Below, piece by piece: positions 28,284-37,246 of a stretch of 64,000 bases of DNA (its first letter is position 1; each line of letters starts with the position of its first letter). Source of the stretch: an uncultured Bacteroidales bacterium (GTDB lineage Bacteria; Bacteroidota; Bacteroidia; Bacteroidales; UBA932); assembly GCA_934675095.1 (NCBI GenBank), contig CAKUPC010000002.1, forward strand, positions 124,001-188,000. Direction: 5' to 3'. The notes beneath the pieces were generated by a model. It had not been told where the DNA came from. It saw nothing but the letters and a program-made list of their open reading frames with translations, and searched no databases. The position numbers were made by a program, and so were the translations under genes.

Positions 28284-29033
28284 ATGACAAGAAACCTCAC
28301 ATATTTCGTCGCCGACGTTCACCTCGGCTGTGACGTCCTGAACCCGCAGGACAGGGAGGCGCGTTTTGTGAGGTTTCTCCGCTCACTTCCGCAGGAGACC
28401 GAAAGCCTCTACCTGCTCGGGGACATCTGGGACTTCTGGTATGAGTACCGTGACGTCGTGCCCAGGGGCTATGTGCGCGTGTTCGCGGCAATTCTCGACC
28501 TCATCGACCGGGGCGTGAACGTCTATTTCTTCCGTGGCAACCACGATGTCTGGAGCTATTCCTACTTCGAGTCGCTTGGGATGAAACGGCTTGAGCAGCC
28601 ATACGTCACGACCATTTCCGGCAAGGTCTTCTGCCTCGGCCACGGCGACGGTCTCGGTCCTGTCCCGCGCGGCTACCGCATTCTCTCCGGCATTTTTCAC
28701 TGCCGCCCGCTGCAGAGGCTCTTCAGCACGCTTCACCCGTGGCTCGCCTTCCGGCTGGGCAACACATGGTCAAAGCATAACCGTCTGAGGCACAAGACCG
28801 AATATGTCTTCCGGAACGAGGACGAACCGCTCTACAAGTTCGCCGAGTCGCTGGGGGAAAAGCGGCACATAGACTACTTCATCTTCGGCCATTTCCACTC
28901 ATGGGTCAATCTCAATCTCCCCTGCGGCGCGAACTTCCGCATGGTCAAGGACTGGTTCAGCTCCTCCCCCTACCTCGTCTGGGACGGCGAAACCCTCCGT
29001 TCCGCCGAGTTTACGCAGACGCGGCCCGTGTGA
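28284..29033 (+). CDS. LpxH-like UDP-2,3-diacylglucosamine diphosphatase
   Basis: A 249-residue calcineurin-like metallophosphoesterase. The metal ligands appear in order: DVHLG (Asp11, His13), LLGDIWDFW (Asp47), RGNHD (85-88), GHGDG and FGHFHS. Size and motif spacing fit LpxH-type enzymes that make lipid X in lipid A synthesis. In related genomes truB and queA follow uppP; here this gene takes that place. Substrate inferred from family. Confidence 0.8.
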   Translation: MTRNLTYFVADVHLGCDVLNPQDREARFVRFLRSLPQETESLYLLGDIWDFWYEYRDVVPRGYVRVFAAILDLIDRGVNVYFFRGNHDVWSYSYFESLGMKRLEQPYVTTISGKVFCLGHGDGLGPVPRGYRILSGIFHCRPLQRLFSTLHPWLAFRLGNTWSKHNRLRHKTEYVFRNEDEPLYKFAESLGEKRHIDYFIFGHFHSWVNLNLPCGANFRMVKDWFSSSPYLVWDGETLRSAEFTQTRPV

Positions 29034-29094
29034 GGGTATAAACCTCTCCTCCATTTTGAAAATCAAGTAAATGTCACTAATAAATCCAATTATT

Positions 29095-29664
29095 ATGAAA
29101 AAGATAATTTCTGTTTTAGCCGTGGCGCTTCTATGTGCCTGCGCGGCCTCGGGACTCAATGCTCAGACCGTCGGCGGAACACAGACCATCGATGTTACGG
29201 AACAGGTTTCGGGGGTGTCCTCGCTTGAGGGAGTCCTCACTTGCTACAAAGGCAATCTGATGATGAACGGCCGCGTGCTCACTCCGGCGGAGATGTCGGT
29301 CATCTTTCCCGCCAATGTCTTCGCTTCGGCGACCGGAGGGCAGAGGATGCGTCGCGCCGGCAAGGGCATGATGATCGGAGGCGGCATCGCGACGGGCGTC
29401 GGCTTCATTGCCTATCTCGGAGGTCTTGCCATGATAAACAATTCCGTGGATGACGGCGGTTATCTGGGATTCGCTCTGGCGTACTGCGGCATCCTGGACT
29501 TTGCCGTCGGCGCCGGTGTCCTTGCCGGCGGCGTCGCCCTCTATTGCGTCGGGAACGGCCGAATCAGACGGGCCGTGAATGCCTACAATGCCATGAGTCC
29601 CCGTGAATACAGCCTGAACATAGGGGCTACCCCGCATGGTCTGGGACTCTCAGTTACATTCTAG
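29095..29664 (+). CDS. Hypothetical exported protein with glycine-rich helices
   Basis: A 189-residue protein. ATG 29095 was chosen because it starts a signal peptide (cleavage likely after SGLNAQ). The middle has two glycine-rich hydrophobic stretches (KGMMIGGGIATGVGFIAYLG and the region of FAVGAGVLAGGVALY), then a basic segment and a strand-like ending GATPHGLGLSVTF. No family recognised. It lies convergent to the DUF4294 gene two bases from its end. Confidence 0.6.
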   Translation: MKKIISVLAVALLCACAASGLNAQTVGGTQTIDVTEQVSGVSSLEGVLTCYKGNLMMNGRVLTPAEMSVIFPANVFASATGGQRMRRAGKGMMIGGGIATGVGFIAYLGGLAMINNSVDDGGYLGFALAYCGILDFAVGAGVLAGGVALYCVGNGRIRRAVNAYNAMSPREYSLNIGATPHGLGLSVTF

Positions 29665-29666
29665 TC

Positions 29667-30365
29667 CTATTCCTCCGCAGGCTTCCAGCTGCGGTATTTC
29701 TCGGGTATCTCGACAACGGGAGGGTCTTTCCAGAACAGCGACCAGTAGAGCATCGGGAAGTCGCCGTCATTCCACAGCTGCACCAGCTCTTCCACCTGCG
29801 CGTCCTCGCCGGTCGGGTCGTAGGGCTTCTTCATGTCCTCGTCGAACATCCTCGCCACTCCCTGCCAGAACCCGGCGGTGATGCCTCCCTTGTAGCCGCG
29901 TATCAGCTCGTATGAGGTCTGCCCCGTCTCGCGGTCTATCAGTTTCATAATCAGCATCCCCTGCGTCACGGTGAGGTTTCTCATCTGCTTCTCGAACACC
30001 CCGAACAGCTCCTTCTGGAGGTGGTTGATGTAGCGCTCCTTCCGCAGCCCCGTCAGATGGTCGGCCGCAATCACGCTGTCGGTCTCCTCCACCATCCTCT
30101 TCGCCACGAGCGCGTATGGATAGGCCTTGCTGAAATTGTGCACGAGTCTGTAGTATTTCCGCCACTCCTTCCCCTTCTGCTTCGGCATCCTCTGGAACAC
30201 GCGGGCCGGGCGGATGCTGTCGTAATAGACCGTGTCCCCGTTTTCGACGGCATATTCCAGAAATCCTCCCGGCCTTTTGGGGCTTTCCTGCGCGTCCGAC
30301 GTCACCGATGCCGCGCCCCCGAAGACGAGGGCGGTTAGAAAGGATATGAGCCGGACGTGTTTCAT
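29667..30365 (-). CDS. DUF4294 family protein
   Basis: A 232-residue exported protein (signal peptide ending around SDAQ). The conserved part is AYPYALVAKRMVEETD, LQKELFGVFEKQMRNLT and QGMLIMKLIDRETG with YELIRGYKGG, as in DUF4294. Function unknown. A -7 box TATTTTTG lies at 30443-30436 on the minus strand. Confidence 0.8.
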   Translation of the reverse strand: MKHVRLISFLTALVFGGAASVTSDAQESPKRPGGFLEYAVENGDTVYYDSIRPARVFQRMPKQKGKEWRKYYRLVHNFSKAYPYALVAKRMVEETDSVIAADHLTGLRKERYINHLQKELFGVFEKQMRNLTVTQGMLIMKLIDRETGQTSYELIRGYKGGITAGFWQGVARMFDEDMKKPYDPTGEDAQVEELVQLWNDGDFPMLYWSLFWKDPPVVEIPEKYRSWKPAEE

Positions 30366-30769
30366 CTATAAGTATGTGCCCGCGACGGACTGTTATATAT
30401 ATGTATCCGCGGAGGAAATTTTTCCGCATATCCTGCAAAAATAATCATTTCCCACGTCATCTCGTCAATCGGAGGACAAAATATGCGTCGGAATGTTTCG
30501 CGCCGTCCGTTCGGAGACGTCGTTTTTCCTTCGGTCGAAAATGAATGAATATATTTTTCATCAATCTCTGTAATCGCCTGAAAATATAAAAGTTAATATG
30601 CGGAAAATGCGGTCAAAAAAGTTTGAAATTTTCTGCAAAAAAGTTGTCGTTTCAATATTTTTTCGTAACTTTGCAGTCCCAAAATTGAGGGGTAGTATGC
30701 CCAACTGTCTATCGCTCAATGATTTAGCGGGAAAGGTTGAATAATTTATAATTCAAAAGTAATAAGACA
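30366..30769. other. 404-base gene-free region upstream of rplP
   Basis: AT-rich and without a credible frame. It holds the minus-strand -7 box of the DUF4294 gene (30436-30443), the rplP promoter (30644-30673) and a 96-base leader of rplP. I see nothing in 30444-30640. Confidence 0.6.
30644..30673 (+). promoter_or_regulatory. Promoter of the rplP-rplQ block
   Basis: TTG at 30644-30646, 19 bases, TAACTTTG at 30666-30673. It gives the second ribosomal block its own start of transcription, about 90 bases ahead of rplP. The leader could hold a control element but I could not identify one. Confidence 0.75.
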
Positions 30770-31189
30770 ATGTTACAACCAAAGAAAACAAAGTTTAGGA
30801 GGCAGCAGAAAGGCCGCATGAAGGGTCTTGCCCAGAGAGGCAACCAGCTCGCGTTCGGCTCTTTCGGCATCAAGACCTTGGAAAATTGTTGGCTTACAGG
30901 TCGTCAGATTGAGGCTGCCCGTCAGGCGGTGTCGCGTTACATGAAGCGTGAGGGTAAAATCTGGATCAGAATCTTCCCTGACAAGCCTTACACGAGGAAG
31001 CCTGCCGAAGTCCGAATGGGTAAAGGTAAGGGTAATCCGGAGGGATTCGTATGCCCTGTGACCCCTGGCCGTATTCTCATCGAGGCCGAGGGCGTTCCGA
31101 TGGAAATCGCCAAGGAGGCGCTTCGCCTCGGCGCTCAGAAGCTCCCTGTGACCACCAAGTTTGTGGTACGTAGAGACTATGTTGAATAA
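30770..31189 (+). CDS. rplP: 50S ribosomal protein L16
   Basis: A 139-residue L16, placed near the A-site and CCA end. Start [18 protein letters not shown] and the [16 protein letters not shown] motif are diagnostic. It heads the second ribosomal block, 11 kb from rpsC, its usual upstream neighbour. Confidence 0.98.
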   Translation: MLQPKKTKFRRQQKGRMKGLAQRGNQLAFGSFGIKTLENCWLTGRQIEAARQAVSRYMKREGKIWIRIFPDKPYTRKPAEVRMGKGKGNPEGFVCPVTPGRILIEAEGVPMEIAKEALRLGAQKLPVTTKFVVRRDYVE

Positions 31190-31210
31190 TTTAATGGAGA
31201 GCAGAAAGTT

Positions 31211-31405
31211 ATGAAAATCACAGAAGTACGTGAAATGTCGGTTGCAGATCTTCGTGACCGCATCGCAGTTGAGAAAGCGAACCTTTCTACAATGAAAATG
31301 AATCACGCCATCTCTCCGTTAGAGGATACGTCGAAAATCAGGAAGGCACGGAAGGACATCGCGCGCATGATGTTCGTCCTTGCAGAAAAAGAGAAACAGA
31401 ACTAA
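31211..31405 (+). CDS. rpmC: 50S ribosomal protein L29
   Basis: A 64-residue helical L29 at the tunnel exit (EMSVADLRDRI, then SKIRKARKDIARM). Order rplP-rpmC-rpsQ is canonical. Confidence 0.95.
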   Translation: MKITEVREMSVADLRDRIAVEKANLSTMKMNHAISPLEDTSKIRKARKDIARMMFVLAEKEKQN

Positions 31406-31416
31406 ATTGAATTCTC

Positions 31417-31671
31417 ATGGAAAGAAATCTTCGCAAGGAAAGAATAGGTGTTGTGGTCAGCAACAAGATGGACAAGTCCATCGTGGTTGCCGTTAAGACA
31501 AAGGAAATGCACCCGATGTACGGCAAGTTCGTCAAAAAGACCACCAAGTTCGTTGCTCATGACGAGAAGAACGAGTGCAGCGTCGGTGACACTGTCCTCA
31601 TCATGGAGACCCGTCCTCTCAGCAAGACAAAGAACTGGAGATTAGTTGAAATCGTAGAAAAAGTTAAGTAA
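31417..31671 (+). CDS. rpsQ: 30S ribosomal protein S17
   Basis: An 84-residue OB-fold S17, a primary 16S binder ([19 protein letters not shown], then [16 protein letters not shown]). Two bases before rplN. Confidence 0.97.
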   Translation: MERNLRKERIGVVVSNKMDKSIVVAVKTKEMHPMYGKFVKKTTKFVAHDEKNECSVGDTVLIMETRPLSKTKNWRLVEIVEKVK

Positions 31672-31673
31672 CA

Positions 31674-32039
31674 ATGATACAGCAGGAATCACGTTTACAG
31701 GTGGCAGACAACAGCGGAGCGAAGGAGGTTCTTTGCATCCGTGTTCTGGGTGGTACCCGTCACCGTTATGCAAGAGTGGGCGACAAGATTGTCGTTGCAG
31801 TCAAGAGCGCTATCCCTGGCGGTGACGCGAAGAAGGGCTCTGTCTCAAAGGCTGTTGTTGTCCGCACAAAGAAAGAGATTCGCCGTCCGGACGGTTCATA
31901 CATCCGTTTCGACGACAACGCTTGCGTCCTTCTCAACAACCAGGGTGAGGTTCGTGGAACACGTATCTTCGGCCCTGTGGCAAGGGAGCTTCGCGAGAAC
32001 TATATGAAAATCGTTTCACTGGCACCGGAGGTCCTCTAA
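31674..32039 (+). CDS. rplN: 50S ribosomal protein L14
   Basis: A 121-residue L14 at the subunit interface ([18 protein letters not shown], then [22 protein letters not shown]). Normal length. Confidence 0.98.
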   Translation: MIQQESRLQVADNSGAKEVLCIRVLGGTRHRYARVGDKIVVAVKSAIPGGDAKKGSVSKAVVVRTKKEIRRPDGSYIRFDDNACVLLNNQGEVRGTRIFGPVARELRENYMKIVSLAPEVL

Positions 32040-32050
32040 TTGTAATTATC

Positions 32051-32365
32051 ATGAAAAGAATTAAAAAAGGCGACACCGTTTTTGTCAATGCCGGTAACGA
32101 CAAGGGTAAGACCGGTAAGGTGCTTGAGATTCTCACGGACAAGAACCGTGCGATTGTAGAGGGCATCAACATTGTGTCAAAGCACACCAAACCAAACGCA
32201 AAGAATCCTCAGGGAGGAATCATCAAACAGGAAGCTGGAATCCACATTTCCAACCTTCAGCTCATCGACCCTGCAAAGGGCGGCGCAACGCGCGTGGGCT
32301 TCAAGATCAAGGAAGATGGCACTAAGGTTCGCGTTTCCAAAAAATCAGGAGAGGAGATTAAGTAA
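32051..32365 (+). CDS. rplX: 50S ribosomal protein L24
   Basis: A 104-residue L24, an assembly initiator with a KOW motif ([20 protein letters not shown]). Its stop overlaps the rplE start by one base (TAATG). Confidence 0.97.
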   Translation: MKRIKKGDTVFVNAGNDKGKTGKVLEILTDKNRAIVEGINIVSKHTKPNAKNPQGGIIKQEAGIHISNLQLIDPAKGGATRVGFKIKEDGTKVRVSKKSGEEIK

Positions 32366-32967
32366 TGGCAGCAAAGAAACAGGCAGCCGCTCCGGCAGCA
32401 CAGACAGTACCGGCAGGATATGTCCCTGCACTTAAGAAACTCTATAAGGAAGAGATTATCGCCAAGCTCACGAAGCAGTTCGGCTACTCCACGGTGATGC
32501 AGGTTCCGAAGCTCGTGAAGATTACCATCAACGAGGGCGTCGGCGACGCCACCGGCGACAAGAAGCTCGTCGAGGTTGCTCAGCAGGAGCTTACCGCAAT
32601 CACAGGACAGAAGGCTATCGTAACGGCTTCAAGGAAGGATATTTCCAACTTCAAGCTCCGTAAGGGAATGCCTATCGGAACGAAGGTCACTCTCCGCAAC
32701 GTGAAGATGTACGAGTTCCTTGAGAGGCTCATCCGCATCTCCCTTCCGCGTATCCGCGACTTCAACGGTATCTCCGAGAAGATGGACGGCAAGGGCAACT
32801 ACACGCTCGGAATCAAGGAGCAGATTATATTCCCGGAAATCGACATCGACAAGATTACGAAGATTCTCGGAATGGAGATCACTTTCGTGACTACAGCCAA
32901 GACCGACGAGGAGGCTTATGCGCTTCTTTCCGCATTCGGTCTGCCTTTCAAGAAAAATAACAAATAA
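32365..32967 (+). CDS. rplE: 50S ribosomal protein L5
   Basis: A 200-residue L5, which binds 5S rRNA and contacts S13. The core begins at [17 protein letters not shown]; about 20 Ala/Gln/Pro-rich residues ([17 protein letters not shown]) precede it as an extra N-terminus. [20 protein letters not shown] is the family core. Confidence 0.97.
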   Translation: MAAKKQAAAPAAQTVPAGYVPALKKLYKEEIIAKLTKQFGYSTVMQVPKLVKITINEGVGDATGDKKLVEVAQQELTAITGQKAIVTASRKDISNFKLRKGMPIGTKVTLRNVKMYEFLERLIRISLPRIRDFNGISEKMDGKGNYTLGIKEQIIFPEIDIDKITKILGMEITFVTTAKTDEEAYALLSAFGLPFKKNNK

Positions 32968-32978
32968 AGACTCAGAAG

Positions 32979-33248
32979 ATGGCAAAAGAATCAATGAAAG
33001 CCCGCGAGGTTAAGCGCGCGAAACTGGTTGCTAAATACGCCGAGAAGAGGAAGGCTCTCAAGGAAGCCGGTGACTGGGCAGCTCTGGACAAGCTCCCTAA
33101 GAACTCAAGCCCTTGCCGTATGCACAACCGCTGCTCTCTTACAGGCCGGCCAAAGGGTTACATGAGGATGTTCGGCATCAGCCGTATCCAGTTCCGCGAG
33201 ATGGCAAGCAACGGCCTCATCCCGGGTGTCAAGAAGGCAAGCTGGTAA
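32979..33248 (+). CDS. rpsN: 30S ribosomal protein S14, zinc-free type
   Basis: An 89-residue S14 of the long form without the CxxC-CxxC zinc knuckle ([20 protein letters not shown], ending GVKKASW). Located between rplE and rpsH as usual. Confidence 0.97.
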   Translation: MAKESMKAREVKRAKLVAKYAEKRKALKEAGDWAALDKLPKNSSPCRMHNRCSLTGRPKGYMRMFGISRIQFREMASNGLIPGVKKASW

Positions 33249-33294
33249 CAGGGAACAAACTTTATTACAATATTTATTAACAATTCGGATATCG

Positions 33295-33310
33295 GGCGCC
33301 TTCGGGCGTC
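33295..33310 (+). other. UUCG tetraloop hairpin ahead of rpsH
   Basis: GGCGCC-TTCG-GGCGTC in the 89-base gap between rpsN and rpsH, the largest gap in this part of the operon. The six-pair stem with a UUCG loop should be very stable. It ends 27 bases before ATG 33338. It could set mRNA processing or S8 feedback; the sequence does not decide. Confidence 0.45.
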
Positions 33311-33337
33311 GTGAAATCCACTAAAAAGGATTTAAAA

Positions 33338-33733
33338 ATGACTGATCCAATTGCAGATTACCTTACAAGGGTTCGCAACGCCTACGCGGTAGGCAAGAAG
33401 GTCGTTGAGGTTCCGGCTTCAAAGATTAAGCTGGCAATCACAAAGATTCTCTGCGAGAAAGGCTACATCCTCAGCTACAAGGTCGTTGAGGGAACTCCTT
33501 TCAACACGATCAAAATCGCTCTGAAGTACCATCCTCAGACGAAGGCTGCGGCCATCAAGCACATCGAGCGCATTTCGAGACCCGGTCTCAGAAAGTATGT
33601 CGATGTCGAGAATATGCCGCGCGTCCTGAACGGACTCGGAATAGCGGTTATCTCAACCTCAAAGGGTGTCATCACCGACAAGGAAGCCAAGGAGCTCAAC
33701 GTCGGCGGTGAGGTTCTCTGTTATGTTTATTAA
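33338..33733 (+). CDS. rpsH: 30S ribosomal protein S8
   Basis: A 131-residue S8, a central-domain 16S binder and, in E. coli, the spc operon repressor. Start MTDPIADYLTRVRNA was taken at ATG 33338; the longer frame from 33311 is not family-like. Ends GGEVLCYVY. Confidence 0.97.
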   Translation: MTDPIADYLTRVRNAYAVGKKVVEVPASKIKLAITKILCEKGYILSYKVVEGTPFNTIKIALKYHPQTKAAAIKHIERISRPGLRKYVDVENMPRVLNGLGIAVISTSKGVITDKEAKELNVGGEVLCYVY

Positions 33734-33751
33734 TCTAAAAACTGAAGAATA

Positions 33752-34312
33752 ATGTCAAGAATTGGTAAATTGCCTGTACACCTTCCTGCCGGTGTGACCG
33801 TAGAGGTTGCCGCCGGAAATGTGGTTAAGGTTAAAGGACCTCTCGGACAGCTCAGCCAGAAGGTTGATCCGGACATCACCGTCACCGTAGAGGGAAACGA
33901 AGTAAAATTGGCACGCCCGACAGATCTTCCGCGTCACCGCTCTATGCACGGTCTCTACCGCGCTCTCATCCACAACATGGTGGTCGGTGTTTCGGAGGGC
34001 TATACAATCCGTCAGGAACTTGTCGGCGTGGGTTACCGTGTCGAGGTTGCCGGTCAGATGGCAGTCTTCGCCCTCGGTTTCTCCCACGAGATTCACTTCC
34101 AGCTTCCGGCTGAAGTCAAGGCTGAGGCCGAGCCTGTGAAGAAGGGACAGAATCCTGTGCTCGTCCTCAAGAGCTGTGACAAGCAGCTTATCGGACAGGT
34201 CGCAGCCAAAATCCGCTCATTCCGCAAGCCTGAGCCATACAAGGGCAAGGGTATCAAGTTCGTCGGCGAGACGCTTCGTCGCAAGGCCGGTAAATCAGCA
34301 GGCGCTAAATAA
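33752..34312 (+). CDS. rplF: 50S ribosomal protein L6
   Basis: A 186-residue L6 near the factor-binding site, with two repeated domains (SRIGKLPVHLPAGVTVEV, later PEPYKGKGIKFVGETLRRKAGK). Confidence 0.98.
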   Translation: MSRIGKLPVHLPAGVTVEVAAGNVVKVKGPLGQLSQKVDPDITVTVEGNEVKLARPTDLPRHRSMHGLYRALIHNMVVGVSEGYTIRQELVGVGYRVEVAGQMAVFALGFSHEIHFQLPAEVKAEAEPVKKGQNPVLVLKSCDKQLIGQVAAKIRSFRKPEPYKGKGIKFVGETLRRKAGKSAGAK

Positions 34313-34327
34313 TAGGAGGACTAAGTT

Positions 34328-34690
34328 ATGGCATTGAATAAGATTGAAAGAAGAAAAAGGATTCACTACCGTATTCGTAAAGTCGTTAATGGTACTGCTG
34401 AGAGACCGAGAATGGTTGTGTTCAGAAGCAACAAGCAGATTTACGTTCAGGTTGTTGACGACTTGAAGGGCATCACCCTCGCGGCTGCCGCTTCAAATGA
34501 CAAGGAACTTGCGGCTGACTGCAAGGGCAAGACCGGCGTCGAGGCTGCCGCAATCGTCGGAAAGAAGATTGCTGAGCGCGCCCTCGCAAAGGGAATCACC
34601 ACGATTTCCTTCGACCGTGGAGGCTACCTCTATCACGGACGTGTTAAAAGTTTGGCTGATGCTGCCCGTGAAGGTGGCCTGATTTTCTAA
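34328..34690 (+). CDS. rplR: 50S ribosomal protein L18
   Basis: A 120-residue L18, a 5S rRNA binder ([20 protein letters not shown], then [20 protein letters not shown]). Preceded by AGGAGGACTAAGTTATG (34314-34330), the same start cassette as rplD and rpmD. Confidence 0.98.
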   Translation: MALNKIERRKRIHYRIRKVVNGTAERPRMVVFRSNKQIYVQVVDDLKGITLAAAASNDKELAADCKGKTGVEAAAIVGKKIAERALAKGITTISFDRGGYLYHGRVKSLADAAREGGLIF

Positions 34691-34702
34691 AAAATTGAGA
34701 CT

Positions 34703-35221
34703 ATGGCAAATACAAATGTTAAGAAAGTAAAGACATCTGACCTTGAGCTCAAGGACAGACTTGTTGCCATCCAGAGAGTGACCAAGGTCACTAAGGGTGG
34801 TCGTCACTTCAGTTTTGCAGCCATTGTTGTTGTGGGTGACGAGAACGGCGTTGTCGGTTATGGTCTCGGTAAGGCCAATGAGGTCACTACGGCAATCTCC
34901 AAGGGTGTAGAGGATGCGAAGAAGAATCTCGTGAAGGTTCCTGTTCTCAACCACACTATCCCTCACGAGCAGGAGGCAAAGTTCGGCGGCGCTCGCGTCT
35001 TCATGAAGCCTGCTGCCCCTGGTACCGGAGTTAAGGCCGGCGGTGCGATGCGTGTCGTTTTCGAGTCAGTCGGAATCCACAACGTCCTCGCGAAGTCAAA
35101 GGGTTCTTCAAACCCTCACAACCTCGTGAAGGCTACCGTTGCGGCTCTCACTGAAATGCGTGACGCCTACACTGTCGCAGGACTCCGCGGCATTCCTATG
35201 AGCAGAGTGTTTAAAGGTTAA
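34703..35221 (+). CDS. rpsE: 30S ribosomal protein S5
   Basis: A 172-residue S5, important for decoding accuracy. The double-stranded-RNA-like domain ([20 protein letters not shown]) and the C-terminal [20 protein letters not shown] are typical. Confidence 0.98.
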   Translation: MANTNVKKVKTSDLELKDRLVAIQRVTKVTKGGRHFSFAAIVVVGDENGVVGYGLGKANEVTTAISKGVEDAKKNLVKVPVLNHTIPHEQEAKFGGARVFMKPAAPGTGVKAGGAMRVVFESVGIHNVLAKSKGSSNPHNLVKATVAALTEMRDAYTVAGLRGIPMSRVFKG

Positions 35222-35234
35222 GGAGGACTGAACT

Positions 35235-35417
35235 ATGGCAAAAGTAAAGATTACTCAGACTAAGAGCAGGAGCGGTGCAACGAAGAGGCAGATTGCGAAC
35301 CTCGCGTCACTCGGAATCCACAGGCTCCACCAGACCGTTGAAGTCGAGCTCACCCCTGTAACCAAGGGAATGCTTGAGAAGGTTCTTCATCTTGTAACGG
35401 TTGAAGAAGTAAAATAA
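35235..35417 (+). CDS. rpmD: 50S ribosomal protein L30
   Basis: A 60-residue L30 (KVKITQTKSRSGATKRQ, ending HLVTVEEVK). Preceded by AGGAGGACTGAACTATG at 35221-35237. Confidence 0.96.
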   Translation: MAKVKITQTKSRSGATKRQIANLASLGIHRLHQTVEVELTPVTKGMLEKVLHLVTVEEVK

Positions 35418-35432
35418 TTGGAGGGACAGAAT

Positions 35433-35885
35433 ATGAAATTGAATAATTTGACACCTGCAAAAGGTTCCAAGGGAAGAGAGAAGAGAATCGGACGCGGTGA
35501 GGGCTCAGGACACGGCGGAACATCAACCCGTGGTCACAAGGGCGCCCAGGCCCGTTCAGGCTACTCTCGCAAGAACGGATTCGAGGGCGGTCAGATGCCT
35601 ATCCAGCGTCGTCTCCCGAAGTTCGGATTCACCAATCCTACCCGTGTTGAGTACAAGGCAATCAATGTTGCTGTCCTTCAGGCTCTTGCCGAGGAGAACA
35701 ATATTGAGGCAATCACTCTTGACACCCTCAGGGAAGCCGGATATGCCGGAAAGAACGATCTCGTGAAGATTCTCGGCAACGGCGAACTCACTGCCAAGGT
35801 TGAGGTTACCGCACACGCGTTCTCAAAGAGCGCGATCGCGAAGATTGAGGCTGCCGGCGGAAAAGCTAACACAATCGAACAGTAA
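35433..35885 (+). CDS. rplO: 50S ribosomal protein L15
   Basis: A 150-residue L15, a late-assembly protein with a Gly-rich N-terminus (KGSKGREKRIGRGEGSGHGG). Start ATG 35433, with GGAGGG at 35420-35425; the frame is open to 35418 but the family begins with MKLNNLTPAKGS. Confidence 0.97.
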   Translation: MKLNNLTPAKGSKGREKRIGRGEGSGHGGTSTRGHKGAQARSGYSRKNGFEGGQMPIQRRLPKFGFTNPTRVEYKAINVAVLQALAEENNIEAITLDTLREAGYAGKNDLVKILGNGELTAKVEVTAHAFSKSAIAKIEAAGGKANTIEQ

Positions 35886-35887
35886 TA

Positions 35888-37225
35888 ATGAAGAAGTTTA
35901 TTCAGACAATCAAGAACATCTTCAAGATTGAGGAACTCAGGAAGAGAATCGGCTACACGCTGCTTCTCATCCTTGTCTATCGCCTCGGAAGCTTCATCGT
36001 GCTTCCGGGCATAGATGCTTCTCAGCTCGCCAAGATGCAGGACTTCGCCCAGGAAGGTCTCGTAGGCCTCCTCGACATGTTCTCCGGCGGCGCGTTCGGA
36101 AACGCCTCAATCTTCGCGCTGGGTGTGATGCCGTACATCTCGGCTTCCATCGTCATCCAGCTTCTTGGTGTTTTCGTCCCTTACTTCCGCAAGATGCAGA
36201 TGGAGGGCGAAAGCGGACGGAGAAAGATGAATCAATACACCAGGTATCTGACCATATTGATTCTCTGCATCCAGGGTCCTGCCTACATGGCCGCTCTTCA
36301 CCAGCAGGTTCCTGCCAGCGCTTTCGTGGCTGTCAATCAGCTCGGCTGGTCGAACTTCTGGTTCAACCTCGTTTCGACCGTGATCCTCATCGGCGGCACC
36401 ATGTTCGTGATGTGGCTCGGTGAGAGAATCACTGACCGCGGAATCGGCAACGGTATCTCCCTCATCATCATGGTCGGAATCATCGCGCGCCTTCCGTTCG
36501 CGCTCGGCGCCGAGATTTCAGCGAAGTTCAGCACGTCTCTCGGAGGTGCGCTTCTCCTCATTATTGAACTCGTGATTCTCTTCTTCGTGTTCGTGGCGGC
36601 CATCGCGCTGGTACAGGCAGTGAGGAAGGTTCCTGTTCAGTATGCGAAGAGGGTTGTCGGAAACAAGCAGTACGGCGGCGTGCGCCAGTACATCCCTATG
36701 AAGATCAACGCTGCCGGCGTGATGCCTATCATCTTCGCGCAGGCTCTGATGCTCTTCCCGCTCATCTTCTCAAGATTTGACGCGACGAGGGGTCTGGCTG
36801 CCGTGTTCAGCAACTACACCGGATTCTGGTACAACTTCGTGTTCGCGATTCTCGTCATTCTCTTCACCTATTTCTACACGGCCGTGACCGTCAATCCGAC
36901 GATGATGGCCGAGGAAATGAGGAAGAGCGGCGGGTTCATCCCGGGTGTGAAGCCGGGCAAGAAGACCGTGGAGTACCTTGACTCAATTATGTCGAGGGTG
37001 ACTCTCCCGGGCTCAATCTTCCTTGCCGCCATCGCGATTCTCCCGGCGTTCGCAATGATGCTCGGGGTAAACAACAAGTTCGCGAGCTTCTACGGAGGTA
37101 CTTCCCTCCTGATTCTCGTCGGAGTTGTCCTTGACACTCTCCAGCAGATTGAAAGCTATCTTTTGATGCGTCATTATGACGGACTGATGAAGACCGGTCG
37201 TCTGAAAGGACGTTCAGGTATGTAA
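35888..37225 (+). CDS. secY: Protein translocase subunit SecY
   Basis: A 445-residue channel with ten membrane helices, the core of the Sec translocon. Plug and helix-2 region SGGAFGNASIFALGVMPYISA, the GERITDRGIGNGIS loop and the C-terminal YDGLMKTGRLKGRSG are diagnostic. Two bases after rplO. Confidence 0.98.
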   Translation: MKKFIQTIKNIFKIEELRKRIGYTLLLILVYRLGSFIVLPGIDASQLAKMQDFAQEGLVGLLDMFSGGAFGNASIFALGVMPYISASIVIQLLGVFVPYFRKMQMEGESGRRKMNQYTRYLTILILCIQGPAYMAALHQQVPASAFVAVNQLGWSNFWFNLVSTVILIGGTMFVMWLGERITDRGIGNGISLIIMVGIIARLPFALGAEISAKFSTSLGGALLLIIELVILFFVFVAAIALVQAVRKVPVQYAKRVVGNKQYGGVRQYIPMKINAAGVMPIIFAQALMLFPLIFSRFDATRGLAAVFSNYTGFWYNFVFAILVILFTYFYTAVTVNPTMMAEEMRKSGGFIPGVKPGKKTVEYLDSIMSRVTLPGSIFLAAIAILPAFAMMLGVNNKFASFYGGTSLLILVGVVLDTLQQIESYLLMRHYDGLMKTGRLKGRSGM

Positions 37226-37246
37226 TTCGATAAAGTTCATTGGAAA

